Part shown: piece after piece, positions 37,193 through 46,501 of the stretch
Layout of the letters: every line of letters starts with the position of its first letter
How positions within the stretch are numbered: the first letter of the stretch is position 1
Assembly: GCA_900555265.1 (NCBI GenBank)
Contig: UNSL01000002.1
Location: 62,001-126,000, forward strand
Source: Candidatus Saccharimonadota bacterium
GTDB lineage: Bacteria; Patescibacteriota; Saccharimonadia; Saccharimonadales; Saccharimonadaceae
Direction of reading: 5' to 3'
DNA: 64,000 bases
Notes under the pieces: generated by a model
Told to the model about the DNA's origin: nothing
Databases searched by the model: none
The model's input: only the letters and a program-made list of their open reading frames with translations
Position numbers and translations under genes: made by a program

Positions 37193-40100
37193 TAGACCTT
37201 CCTTGCATACTCCCAGTGCCACTGTTCGGGATTTCTTCCGCCTGGTTCGGCCCAAGCAGGATGCACATAACCGTATTTATGAGCGTTAGCCTTTAGCCAG
37301 TTATACGTAGAAGATCCAAATTCACCAACTTCAATATCTGTGGCAAGTCCCCAGCCGTGGTTTGATATACATGGAGGAGCTGGAGCTGCTTTTTCCCCTA
37401 GTTCTTTTCTATATCTAATCTGTGTTGCACAATCTCGATACGCTTCATTAATAGTTAAGTTTGACCCGTTATCGGCTTTGTATGCTTTATTCATTTCTTC
37501 CATGGCCGCCGCAGCTTTCTTATTCATTTTATTGCCCGGCGAGAAAGATAGAGCTTGCAATTCTGAATCTGGAATTTCTCCGTTGCTATGACCTCCCCAT
37601 CCGTCTTGTTGTGCTTCTTCTAATTGCGGTTCACCAATTGCCTCGCCATTGTCTGGAGCTTTCGTTGTGGTTGAAGGAGCTTCTTCTTCGTCATCTTCGC
37701 CATTAATTGATTGGGCGATCTGGAAGTCGATTAGTAATACTGACATTGCGGAAAGCTTCTTGTCGTCGTATTGTTTGGCAGAATTATCAGCTCCGAAAGA
37801 TTGGTCAGTAATATCTTTATTTTCATTATCTTTATATGTTGGTGCGGTAGATGATGTTGTCTGCGTCGAATCTGTTGGTGCTGTACATCCGCCACTATTG
37901 AACCAATATTCACCTTTTTCTGCAGTGCTACAATCTTCAATGAAATCGTAAAGAGGCGTATCCTTAACTATATATCCGCTAGTCATGAGATCGGATATGT
38001 CTGCACCATCTGGAATGTCTGTATCCTTCTTTATCCATCCTTCGTCTTCGGCGATTTGAATAGCCTCTTCTACTGACATGTTGGCTTGACTCTTTGTAAT
38101 ACCACTACATGGCATACCAGCTAAGTTTATTGCTGGATCTTCCGATGATCCGCTGCCCATAGAAAAGTCTTTTGCGTATCCGCAATATTTATCAGAATAC
38201 ATACCGCTTGCTGCTTTTGCAGTGGATGAATAAGATAGTGCCATAGAAGGTAGCCTGAGAATATTAGATAGCATTGCTACTGGGGTTTTACTATAAGTTC
38301 CATTAGCCATCATCATATTACCCATATTATGGAATATACTACCTAGGAATGTATACCTACTTGATGTATCAAATGGACTTAAGGAGGCGATATCCATTTC
38401 TTTTTGGAATTCTTCGTTTGCTATTTGGATTCCGTTGAATTCTGCCAATTGGCTCATTTTAAGTCCTGGTAGCATCTGCCCCATAGAGCCTGCTGAAAAG
38501 AATGCTGCGGCACCAACGCCGAGTGCATCTCCCAGGTCTTTATATTGAGCCTTGTCTGGTGTAAGGAGGCTTTTTGCTAATTCTGTGAGGATATTTTTTA
38601 CTTGCTCGCCAACTGCATATTCGAGTACTTTTTTAATCACTTCAGATAGCGCTGCCTTACCAACCCAGCTAATTATCGCACTTATACCACCGGTAGAGGC
38701 TGAAACTGCTGCTTCTATTGCCATAGAGGCATACATGGCAACTGGACTTAATATATAATCACATACACCGTCAGTAGCCTTTTTAACTTCATTGAAACCT
38801 TGGACTATAGGATTCGTAGCTACCGAATATCCTGGAATATAATTTTTGGCGATTCCCGGCTTATTACTATTAACTCCCATTGCTGCTAGAAGGTAAGGAG
38901 AATCTAGGGCTGATCCTTCGGTATTTTCAGACCCTTCCATTTTACCTCTTTCGGTTAGCATTGTACCGATTGTCTCCATCGTTTCTTGAGAGAATCCACT
39001 GCCTCCTGTAGATTCGGCAGCTAGAGCTTTTTGCCCGAATAATAATGCTGCAACAGGTTGACTGCCTAGGCCAGAAGCCTTAGCTTGCGATCCAGGGGAT
39101 AGGACAACATCCATAACTAGACCTAATAGTGGAGCTAACTGAATTGCTGCTACGCCTGCCGCAATAAGATTTGGGATTTTTACTGCAGCACAAGCTCCTG
39201 CGCTAATAGTATAGGCTAAGCCTCCCTTTTTTAATTTACCTCCTAATTTGTTAACACCTTCTCTAATATTTCCAATAGCACGCCCTTCTTCGAACTTTGG
39301 AAGCTTTTCTTTTAATTTTTCTCTTCTTTCTTTTATCCCAAGTTTTTTATCAATTTTTGAAATGGCACTATTTCTTTTAAGGTTGAATTTACTGTAAAGC
39401 CTACTTATATGTTTTCCTGTCCAGGAGCGAAAACGCATATTAAATAAGCCTGCCCTTCCATAGACTTTACTGGCAATTTTACGATTCTCTTTTTTGAGCA
39501 ATTCGTCTTTTAATTTCGATGCTTCGATAGGCTTTCCGTCGTTTACTCCTTCTATTTTCCAGTGAGTTGGATTTTTTTCTGGATATCCTCGTCCTTTTAC
39601 GTCCATTTCTTTACCGTTAGCATCAACTGGAATTAATCCAGATTTCTTGAATTTCTTAAGGGCTCTGTTGGAAAGTCGTCCTGTTTTGCAGCGTATTTTT
39701 TTACTTTTACAAATTCCCGCATCATCGCCGGCGTCAATCATTTTATTCATGACCTTTTTCATGCGAACTTCTTTAACAATTGAGGCGGAGTCGTTTTTTT
39801 GAGTAAAGTTTTCCACCATAGTTGGCAACATTGCTGCTGGACTAATGAATGCTCCCATAATTCCACCACCCAGTCCCAGTGTTCCAGCAATAGCTGCAAT
39901 TGGTCCGCGTTTTTTCAATAAAGATTTGAATGTTACTGGACTTTTCTTTTTTCCCGCAGACGGCTGATAAAAACCGTTGCCTGGAACAGAAGATTCTTGG
40001 TTATTAACGGCAGCGCTGGCGGAATCGTTTTGATTAGGATTCAAATCCGAATCTTTATTGTCAAACTGAGATTCAAGGTCGTTTATGACATCTTTTTCGC

Positions 40101-40218
40101 GATCATTTAACTCTGACCCGCTGTCAGAACCAGCCGAGATTTGATCAAACTTAGCCTGTTCAGCAGGATTTAATCTGCTGTCAGTTTCGGAATCTGTCGT
40201 ATAATCAACTCGTGCCAT
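37192..40218 (-). CDS. Large multi-helix membrane protein with C-terminal VanY-type D,D-carboxypeptidase
   Basis: The protein has 1008 residues. A disordered acidic N-terminus (1-90) is followed by a hydrophobic segment, a basic stretch (about 170-320), hydrophobic and Ala/Gly-rich helices (about 330-620) and a long acidic linker. The C-terminus is a peptidase family M15B domain (about 905-1008) with SNHGWGLATD, whose zinc ligands are His954 and Asp961, and EQWHWEY with His1001. VanY enzymes remove the terminal D-Ala from wall peptides. Fusion to a large membrane scaffold inside a T4SS operon suggests a wall-editing component held at the secretion complex. It is 17 bases downstream of the VirB4-like gene. 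Confidence 0.85.
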   Translation of the reverse strand: MARVDYTTDSETDSRLNPAEQAKFDQISAGSDSGSELNDREKDVINDLESQFDNKDSDLNPNQNDSASAAVNNQESSVPGNGFYQPSAGKKKSPVTFKSLLKKRGPIAAIAGTLGLGGGIMGAFISPAAMLPTMVENFTQKNDSASIVKEVRMKKVMNKMIDAGDDAGICKSKKIRCKTGRLSNRALKKFKKSGLIPVDANGKEMDVKGRGYPEKNPTHWKIEGVNDGKPIEASKLKDELLKKENRKIASKVYGRAGLFNMRFRSWTGKHISRLYSKFNLKRNSAISKIDKKLGIKERREKLKEKLPKFEEGRAIGNIREGVNKLGGKLKKGGLAYTISAGACAAVKIPNLIAAGVAAIQLAPLLGLVMDVVLSPGSQAKASGLGSQPVAALLFGQKALAAESTGGSGFSQETMETIGTMLTERGKMEGSENTEGSALDSPYLLAAMGVNSNKPGIAKNYIPGYSVATNPIVQGFNEVKKATDGVCDYILSPVAMYASMAIEAAVSASTGGISAIISWVGKAALSEVIKKVLEYAVGEQVKNILTELAKSLLTPDKAQYKDLGDALGVGAAAFFSAGSMGQMLPGLKMSQLAEFNGIQIANEEFQKEMDIASLSPFDTSSRYTFLGSIFHNMGNMMMANGTYSKTPVAMLSNILRLPSMALSYSSTAKAASGMYSDKYCGYAKDFSMGSGSSEDPAINLAGMPCSGITKSQANMSVEEAIQIAEDEGWIKKDTDIPDGADISDLMTSGYIVKDTPLYDFIEDCSTAEKGEYWFNSGGCTAPTDSTQTTSSTAPTYKDNENKDITDQSFGADNSAKQYDDKKLSAMSVLLIDFQIAQSINGEDDEEEAPSTTTKAPDNGEAIGEPQLEEAQQDGWGGHSNGEIPDSELQALSFSPGNKMNKKAAAAMEEMNKAYKADNGSNLTINEAYRDCATQIRYRKELGEKAAPAPPCISNHGWGLATDIEVGEFGSSTYNWLKANAHKYGYVHPAWAEPGGRNPEQWHWEYARKV

Positions 40219-40235
40219 ATTTTCTCACTACTTCC

Positions 40236-42095
40236 CTACACTGCTCCATAGCCGCCGATTGGTGAATCTGACGGTTTTATTTGTTGCGATACAGGATTTG
40301 TATTGATCAAATTATATTCGGTGTCGCTAGCCTGAATCTGAATGTGAACGTGATTTTGTCCAGCAAAGAATAATCCTTGCCCAACTGGGAAATTGGCTAG
40401 TCGTTTCTGCTCTTCATCTGTCAATTTAAACACTTGCGCCAAAACGTCAACGGCGCTGGCGGACTGTTTCAAAAGTAGCTGCATTGAGGAGTTGGAAACG
40501 ATTGCTCGCCCCATTTTGCTTCCGACGAAGTCTTCCACGTCCTGCGTGATTGTCGTTAGTCCTAATTGATATTTGCGGGCGCGCTTGGCTAATGAGAATA
40601 AGAAGTTGGCAGAATCGTCATATTTCATTAATTGCCAAGCCTCGTCAACAATCAACATACGTTTTCTCTGGTCGGTACGCGTAATATTCCAGATGTGATT
40701 CAGAACAATGTACATCGCTGTTGGTCGCAGTTCATCTTCCAAGTCGCGAATGTTAAAGACAACCATATTATTATTAATATCAATATTACTCTGTTGCGAG
40801 AATATTCCAGCAAACGTTCCAGAGGTAAACTTGCGAAGTCGCTGAGCCAGGCTTGGGCCAGTTCCGCCCATATGAAGCAAAGTGTCGTATAGGTCGGAAA
40901 TTGTCGGCGGCGTAGAATTGTGCGTCAGTGGATCCGAAGTAATGCCAACGCGTGCGTACGTGTCGATTAACGCTTGATCAATATCAGCTTCTTCTGCTGG
41001 CGATAATCCTGCTACGACTTGCCCACCGGCTCCTACTCCTGCACCGCCCAGCATTTGCCTGAGCAGTCCGTGTAGCGTAACTAAGTTGGCTCGCAGTGCG
41101 TCATCTGCCTCATCAGTATCAATAACACGCGGCAAATCAAACGGATTGATTCTCGTGTCGCTACTTAAGCTCAATCGAATATAACTGCCACCAACCGCGT
41201 CACATAGTTTTTGGTACTCATTTTCTGGGTCAATAATCACAATATCAGCCCCGACCATCATACTTCTTAAAGCTTCCAACTTAACGGTAAATGATTTACC
41301 AGCACCAGACTTAGCGAACACTACCATATTGGCGTTTTCCAGAGAGAATCTGTCAAAAATAACCAAGCCATTATTATGCATATTAATTCCGTAAAGCACG
41401 CCCTTGTTGTCCGTCAAATCGGCTGAAGTGAATGGGAAACTGGTTGAAATTGCGCCAGTATTCATGTTACGGCGAATCTGTAGTTCATCGGTCAATTGTG
41501 GAATAGAGCTATTCAATCCCTGCTCCTGCTGGCTGGAAGCCACTTTTGAGAACACCAATTGCTGGCCAAAAATAGTTTCAATTTTATGCTGGATGAAGTT
41601 TAGCTCGTCCAAGCTGTCAGCATAAAGCGTAATATATAAGCCGTAGCGGAAGAACTTTTCGGCGCCAATCTGCAATTGGTCGCGCAATTCTTCGGCGTCT
41701 TGCAAAGCTGCCTCCAAGCCTGGGTCGCGCACCTTTCCCTTTTCCATATTTATATTCATGGTTGCTTCCAGCTGAGTAACTTTTTTGCGCAGGTTATTCA
41801 GGACAATTTGTGTATCGACTGGATAAATGAACATACTGATATCCAGCACTTCATCGATGTTAATTATCGAACTAAGCCAGCCGGTGTAGATTTGGCGAGG
41901 ATAGCCATAAACATACATCGTGCGGCCGTATTTTGAGCCAAGTCGGAAATGGTCGGAATGAAGCTCAATACTACTTGGCGCGATAAAATCACGTAACGTT
42001 CTAACACCAGTTAAGAAGGCCTGTTCGACTTCGGCTTGTTCTCGTGCTCGTTGTTGAGCGGCGATATCAACGGCATCTAATTTCTTCTTTGCCAT
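40236..42095 (-). CDS. T4SS ATPase, VirB4/TraC-like
   Basis: The protein has 619 residues. Residues about 30-210 form the N-terminal region of VirB4/TraC proteins, and the rest is a RecA-like ATPase: Walker A AKSGAGKS ending at 268, Walker B LIVDEAWQLM and TITQDVEDFVGSKMG (glutamine/finger region). This would energise pilus assembly or substrate transport at the inner membrane. It has a one-base overlap with the upstream gene for a companion domain. The overall similarity is to TraC/VirB4 proteins of Gram-positive and CPR genomes. Confidence 0.93.
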   Translation of the reverse strand: MAKKKLDAVDIAAQQRAREQAEVEQAFLTGVRTLRDFIAPSSIELHSDHFRLGSKYGRTMYVYGYPRQIYTGWLSSIINIDEVLDISMFIYPVDTQIVLNNLRKKVTQLEATMNINMEKGKVRDPGLEAALQDAEELRDQLQIGAEKFFRYGLYITLYADSLDELNFIQHKIETIFGQQLVFSKVASSQQEQGLNSSIPQLTDELQIRRNMNTGAISTSFPFTSADLTDNKGVLYGINMHNNGLVIFDRFSLENANMVVFAKSGAGKSFTVKLEALRSMMVGADIVIIDPENEYQKLCDAVGGSYIRLSLSSDTRINPFDLPRVIDTDEADDALRANLVTLHGLLRQMLGGAGVGAGGQVVAGLSPAEEADIDQALIDTYARVGITSDPLTHNSTPPTISDLYDTLLHMGGTGPSLAQRLRKFTSGTFAGIFSQQSNIDINNNMVVFNIRDLEDELRPTAMYIVLNHIWNITRTDQRKRMLIVDEAWQLMKYDDSANFLFSLAKRARKYQLGLTTITQDVEDFVGSKMGRAIVSNSSMQLLLKQSASAVDVLAQVFKLTDEEQKRLANFPVGQGLFFAGQNHVHIQIQASDTEYNLINTNPVSQQIKPSDSPIGGYGAV

Positions 42096-42979
42096 TATGA
42101 CCTTCCTCCTCTCGGTGACGGACCAGTTCCCTTAGTTACGTAAGTGGTCGTAAGCTCGCTTGGGTCAATTTCTTCTAGTGATTCACGTGACGACGTGTCG
42201 GGATTATATGAAGTGTAGAACAACTCGCCCAGTTGCCTGGTATTTAATTGCCAGCTTTTTACGCCCATTTGGAATAGTCCGTTCATAACCGAATCAACGC
42301 GGTTTTTAATTTCATCTTTGGCTTTGGTATAAGTAACTTGGTCAATTTTTGTTACGGTTGCCTCTTTTTTCCCACTGAAGAAGCTATTGAATAGTCCCTT
42401 AGTTTGCTGCTTGAAGGCATTTTCCTCGCCGGCTGGATAATACGGAACGACAACGTAAAAGCTCTTATCCATAATGTTTGCTTCTTGTGCCAGAATGTCA
42501 ATAAAATCCATGTAATCGTCCATTAAGACGTTGAGGAGCATATTGTCTTGATTGCGGCGAATTTCAGCCAATCTGTCCAGATACGGACCGATGTCCACGC
42601 GGCGGGAACGGATAAGAACTTGAATTGGGAAATACAGAGAGTTGATAAAGTTTTGATAGCTGAACTCAATTCCCTCTCTCTCGCGTGAACTCATAAGGTC
42701 GAAGTTAATTGATTCACATTCCACTACTGCTCGAAAACTACCGTCGCTCATAATGATCATATTTTCGCGCATTTCAGAGAAAAGTAACGTATTCTGGGTA
42801 CTAATCGGTCCTTTTTGTTTTTTATTCTCAGGAGCTTTATCTGGAGCTGGTGTGGTTGGACTTGGTCCCGAACCAATTGCCCCTGATGATTGCTGAGGGA
42901 CATTAGGAAGAGCCGCATTGGTTTGCGGAACCTGCTGATAAGATTGTTGATTTTGTAACTCTGGTTGCATAAACCCCAC
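42095..42979 (-). CDS. Companion protein resembling the TraC/VirB4 N-terminal region
   Basis: The protein has 294 residues with no membrane segments. A Pro/Gln-rich N-terminal tail (about 1-60) leads to a domain at about 65-240 with IMSDGSFRAVVECESINFDLMS and IQVLIRSRRVDIGPYLDRL. These resemble the start of TraC/VirB4 proteins before the ATPase. The C-terminal 30 residues are acidic and Ser-rich. It abuts PrgI by zero bases and overlaps the ATPase gene by one. It probably joins the ATPase at the membrane. The relation to TraC rests on pattern, not on a database search. Confidence 0.7.
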   Translation of the reverse strand: MGFMQPELQNQQSYQQVPQTNAALPNVPQQSSGAIGSGPSPTTPAPDKAPENKKQKGPISTQNTLLFSEMRENMIIMSDGSFRAVVECESINFDLMSSREREGIEFSYQNFINSLYFPIQVLIRSRRVDIGPYLDRLAEIRRNQDNMLLNVLMDDYMDFIDILAQEANIMDKSFYVVVPYYPAGEENAFKQQTKGLFNSFFSGKKEATVTKIDQVTYTKAKDEIKNRVDSVMNGLFQMGVKSWQLNTRQLGELFYTSYNPDTSSRESLEEIDPSELTTTYVTKGTGPSPRGGRS

Positions 42980-43891
42980 CTAACGTAGTGAAATCACCAC
43001 TTCCTCATCTGATAATTTATTTTCTTGCTGAATTCGATTTGCTTCACGCGCAATCGTTTCAATCGAGAGGTCGCGGTTATTTGCCAGTTCTATTATAGCA
43101 GGTGACACCTCGTTTACGCTAGTTTGCGGCGTGGGTGTCGGTCGAGTTTGAGTCGGAGCGCTCGCGGCAGGCCGTTCGGACGCTGGATTTAATACAGATT
43201 GACGCATTGTTGGGTACGGATTCATTTGTAGCGGTGTGGCTGGAGCAGGATTATCTGGTTGGGATGGTTGCGGTGGCTGCGCGGGAGACGGCGTAGCGGA
43301 TTGTCCTGTTTGCATCTTTTGGATAACTTCTTGTCGCCTACGAACATCTGACTGATTTATTAAGTGATTGATATTTTGCGCCGTAGTACTATTTTCATCC
43401 AATATGTCGTTGGCTGCCTGCCCTTCGTTGAATAAGTCGGCACGCATTGAACTATTTGGATTATTGACGCCACGAATTGACCAACCCTGACTGTCTACCA
43501 AATTCGCCAAATATGACAATCTTCGCTGGACTTCAGCCTGATCGTAATTATTACCGTAAGTCTTCTCCTCGACTTTTGGCGCGATAACTTCGACTAATCG
43601 TTCAATTCCATCAGGCTGCCATAGTCGCTTTTTTGGTTTTAGCATAAAAGAAATAACTGCCGCCAAATAAACTTCCATTGGCTGGTCTTTTTTAAGAGGT
43701 AAAGCTAGCGCTCCAAAGAATAAAATTATCGGCACAGGAATTATTGCCAAAGGTAGAAAAATTGTACTCAAACCGTATGCAATAGCGATTCCGATAACAG
43801 CTATAATTAAGAACACAAACTGTCGGAAACTAAACGGCCCGAGCAGTTTGTCCTCCGCCTCGACATCTTGAGGAACTTTATACACCGACAT
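42980..43891 (-). CDS. PrgI-family T4SS membrane protein with a long Pro-rich tail
   Basis: The protein has 303 residues. The start MSVYKVPQDVEAEDKLLGPFSFRQFVFL is the typical PrgI opening, followed by two membrane helices (about 25-72) and a conserved PMEVYLAAVISFMLKPKKRLW stretch. PrgI is the VirB3-like partner of Gram-positive T4SS. The C-terminal 200 residues are Pro/Gln/Thr-rich and disordered, with a short helix near the end; this tail is long for PrgI. TATAAT (43906-43901) ends nine bases before the ATG, starting the operon 43891 to 34263. Confidence 0.88.
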   Translation of the reverse strand: MSVYKVPQDVEAEDKLLGPFSFRQFVFLIIAVIGIAIAYGLSTIFLPLAIIPVPIILFFGALALPLKKDQPMEVYLAAVISFMLKPKKRLWQPDGIERLVEVIAPKVEEKTYGNNYDQAEVQRRLSYLANLVDSQGWSIRGVNNPNSSMRADLFNEGQAANDILDENSTTAQNINHLINQSDVRRRQEVIQKMQTGQSATPSPAQPPQPSQPDNPAPATPLQMNPYPTMRQSVLNPASERPAASAPTQTRPTPTPQTSVNEVSPAIIELANNRDLSIETIAREANRIQQENKLSDEEVVISLR

Positions 43892-43920
43892 ACTGCTTAT
43901 ATTATATCAAAATATGGAGA

Positions 43921-46443
43921 TTATAACATGTCGCGGAAAATCTTAAATTGTTCTTTAGCTGCGTCAGTTGCATTAGCTGACAACCTCTTATCAGTAAGAA
44001 TAGTGTCGATGACTTCCTTAAGTTTTTGACGTCTCTTATCAGTAATCACAGATGTAGTATTTACAGCTTCGATTAACAATTTAACAGCGTCAGCATCTGT
44101 CGGTGCTAAAGTTTCTGGTTTATATTTACCACCCTCTAGCCAATTGGCAAAGTAATTCATGAGGTCACTTCTGTTATTAATATCACCTTTCAGCATATCA
44201 TCGATAAGTTTACCGCCCATAAAGTTCGCTCTACTCTTTATGCCAGATTCTGCTAACGCTGAGGCTGCGGAAGCGCGGAATTCTGGCGGTAATTCACTAA
44301 GAAGTTCGGCAACTTCCGCTGCGGTACCGTATTTAACCTGCTCTTCAATTGTAGCTTCACGTACGAATATGCTATCCCTAGTCAATCTTACTCCGCCAGG
44401 AAGATTTATAGATATTCTACCTAAGGCTAATCCCTGTCTCTCTTCTGAACTTAGCTTATAGTGCTTTATAATTTGGCGAGCCTCGTCGACCGACTTAGCA
44501 TATTCGCTACGGCTGGTTGCTATGGCTGAAGCTAAGGCCGCATTTGCACCAATCAAATTGCCATTTGCATCTTTGAATACATTTCCGCCAGCCTTCTCTC
44601 GAAGTTCCTTGCTGTTTATCAATTGCTCTGCAAATTCACTATGCTGTTGGCGTTGAGCATTATTCTTAATCAGACCTGCCATTGCAATCTCAGTTTCTAG
44701 GTCTTTAATGTCTGACATAAATTGGGCTTGTTGCTGGTAGGATTTAGCGTCTCGCCAAGTTGAGTATCGAGCTGACACAACTCGTAGAGCGCGATCGTAA
44801 GCTGGTCTTTTATCATATATGTCATCTGCCATATAACCTTGGGTTGCTTCAAGGTAACGATTGTCATCTTGTGCGGATAACAGATCTGCACGCCTGGAAG
44901 CTTGTCTGGCCTCTAAGTCTAACCTCTTATACCTGGCTGTATCTCTAAATGAATTCTCGGCATTTTTCTGTGAAGTTTCCAGATCTTTTTTGAGTGCTCT
45001 ACCATTATGATCTGTCCAACGACGTAAACGATTTGGGTTGAATCGCGCCATATTAGGATTAGCCAACTTCTTGTTTCTAATGATCTCACGACGACCTTTA
45101 GACCAGTTCTTAGTCCTGTCGTACCAGCCCTTATTCTTATCGTTAACAAATCCGGCGAACTTACCTAATACTCCACCGCTGAACTTCATAATTAGAGGAG
45201 TTATAGCCAAAGGTATTATTTGAACCAACATTCCTAGTACGTGCATTATTGCGCCATTTGGTCCAGAGGCATTTTGTATAATTAATATTCCAGCCAATTG
45301 AGCTCCACCAAACACTACAGAAAATGCTGGGAAAAATACTAGCATTGTTAAGAACGAATCTCGCCATTTTTTAAACCACTTTTCTGTTCCAGGAAGTAAA
45401 TAGCAAACGAAGGCTAAAGGTGAAATTATGATTAAAATAATAATGAGCGCTTGACGAGCGGCCATGATTAGGAGTATGAGGAGTAAAGTTAAGCCAGCTA
45501 ATGTCGCGGCAGGTACTAACATTGGTAATAATTCCGTAGTAAACGTTATTGCTCCTATCGCCAGCGCTCCATTTGACAGTGCTGTACTGATAACTTCCGA
45601 CCATGTCCATGTACTTGTATTTTCTCCTACGGTGGATATGGTATTCTTAATTCCCATGAAGGCATCCTGGAAAGCGTAGCCGGCTATGTTTGATAAATCC
45701 AGTAAAATAGCACAAATCGTAAATGATAAGTTGACCAGTACCGCTGCAATCACTAACCTAGGGATCATCTTTTTAACGCCGTAATTGCTAATTCCTACAG
45801 AGGTCAATTGTGAATAGATAATCACCAGAAACGCCACGATAAACGCCACGTTGCTAATGTTTCGCATAATGACCCATGCCAGATAAATTCCACTGTTTTG
45901 GTTGGTTGTTTCTAATGGCTTAGTTTTTAAGAATTCCTGAAGTGCACTGTACATAAAATCAATACCATCAGCCAGCCAGTTAGAAACTGGACAGATAAAC
46001 CACCCTATTCCCTGTACGTCACAGGAAGTGCTGGTTGAATTCTCTGAGGGAGGGTCAATTGAAATAGTTGAAGTATCGGTTTGGTTATAAGTATCTGGTG
46101 GTGTAAAAGAATAAACCGCATAGGTTGCGGAACTTAGTGAAGATATTTCGCCTGATGGGAAGTAAATAACTTTAACTTCTTTTTTATTCTTATCTTCATT
46201 GACATATACAAGCGAATTATCAGGTAAATTAAACTTCTTGACTTTGTTGTTATCTGTTAGCCTGGTATATTTTTTATTAGAATAGGTTAAATCATGACCA
46301 TCCCATGTTGCATCTGCGGCATAAACAGAGGTGGAATGTAAGAAAGTGCTGAAAAAAATGCTCATCAGCAATCCCGCTATCAGCAATATAAACCAACGCA
46401 ACTTCGCATTAAGGAGTTGCCTGTATGAAATTAACCACTCCAT
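43921..46443 (-). CDS. VirB6/TrbL-like T4SS channel protein (A)
   Basis: The protein has 840 residues. An N-terminal helix or signal (about 15-40) is followed by an outer domain with a few strands, then CDVQGIGWFICPVSNWLADGIDFMYSAL, and six or so membrane helices (about 175-430) with SVGISNYGVKKMIPRLVIAAVLVNLSF and LAFVCYLLPGTEKWFKKW. A cytoplasmic, helical and charged region (about 430-840) is unusually long. It is paralogous to the gene at 46502-49198. The ATG at 46443 follows TAATAT by eight bases, with TTGACT 17 bases further upstream, a well-formed promoter. Confidence 0.88.
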   Translation of the reverse strand: MEWLISYRQLLNAKLRWFILLIAGLLMSIFFSTFLHSTSVYAADATWDGHDLTYSNKKYTRLTDNNKVKKFNLPDNSLVYVNEDKNKKEVKVIYFPSGEISSLSSATYAVYSFTPPDTYNQTDTSTISIDPPSENSTSTSCDVQGIGWFICPVSNWLADGIDFMYSALQEFLKTKPLETTNQNSGIYLAWVIMRNISNVAFIVAFLVIIYSQLTSVGISNYGVKKMIPRLVIAAVLVNLSFTICAILLDLSNIAGYAFQDAFMGIKNTISTVGENTSTWTWSEVISTALSNGALAIGAITFTTELLPMLVPAATLAGLTLLLILLIMAARQALIIILIIISPLAFVCYLLPGTEKWFKKWRDSFLTMLVFFPAFSVVFGGAQLAGILIIQNASGPNGAIMHVLGMLVQIIPLAITPLIMKFSGGVLGKFAGFVNDKNKGWYDRTKNWSKGRREIIRNKKLANPNMARFNPNRLRRWTDHNGRALKKDLETSQKNAENSFRDTARYKRLDLEARQASRRADLLSAQDDNRYLEATQGYMADDIYDKRPAYDRALRVVSARYSTWRDAKSYQQQAQFMSDIKDLETEIAMAGLIKNNAQRQQHSEFAEQLINSKELREKAGGNVFKDANGNLIGANAALASAIATSRSEYAKSVDEARQIIKHYKLSSEERQGLALGRISINLPGGVRLTRDSIFVREATIEEQVKYGTAAEVAELLSELPPEFRASAASALAESGIKSRANFMGGKLIDDMLKGDINNRSDLMNYFANWLEGGKYKPETLAPTDADAVKLLIEAVNTTSVITDKRRQKLKEVIDTILTDKRLSANATDAAKEQFKIFRDML

Positions 46444-46451
46444 TCATGGTT

Positions 46452-46480
46452 ATATTAGCATTTTTGACGGAAAAAGTCAA
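46452..46480 (-). promoter_or_regulatory. -35/-10 promoter of the VirB6-like gene A
   Basis: On the minus strand TTGACT (46480-46475), exactly 17 bases, then TAATAT (46457-46452), followed eight bases later by the ATG at 46443. This is one of the best-formed promoters in the window, and with no ribosome binding site it points to a leaderless transcript. Confidence 0.65.
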
Positions 46481-46501
46481 GAGAGCGTATGAAGCATGCG
46501 T

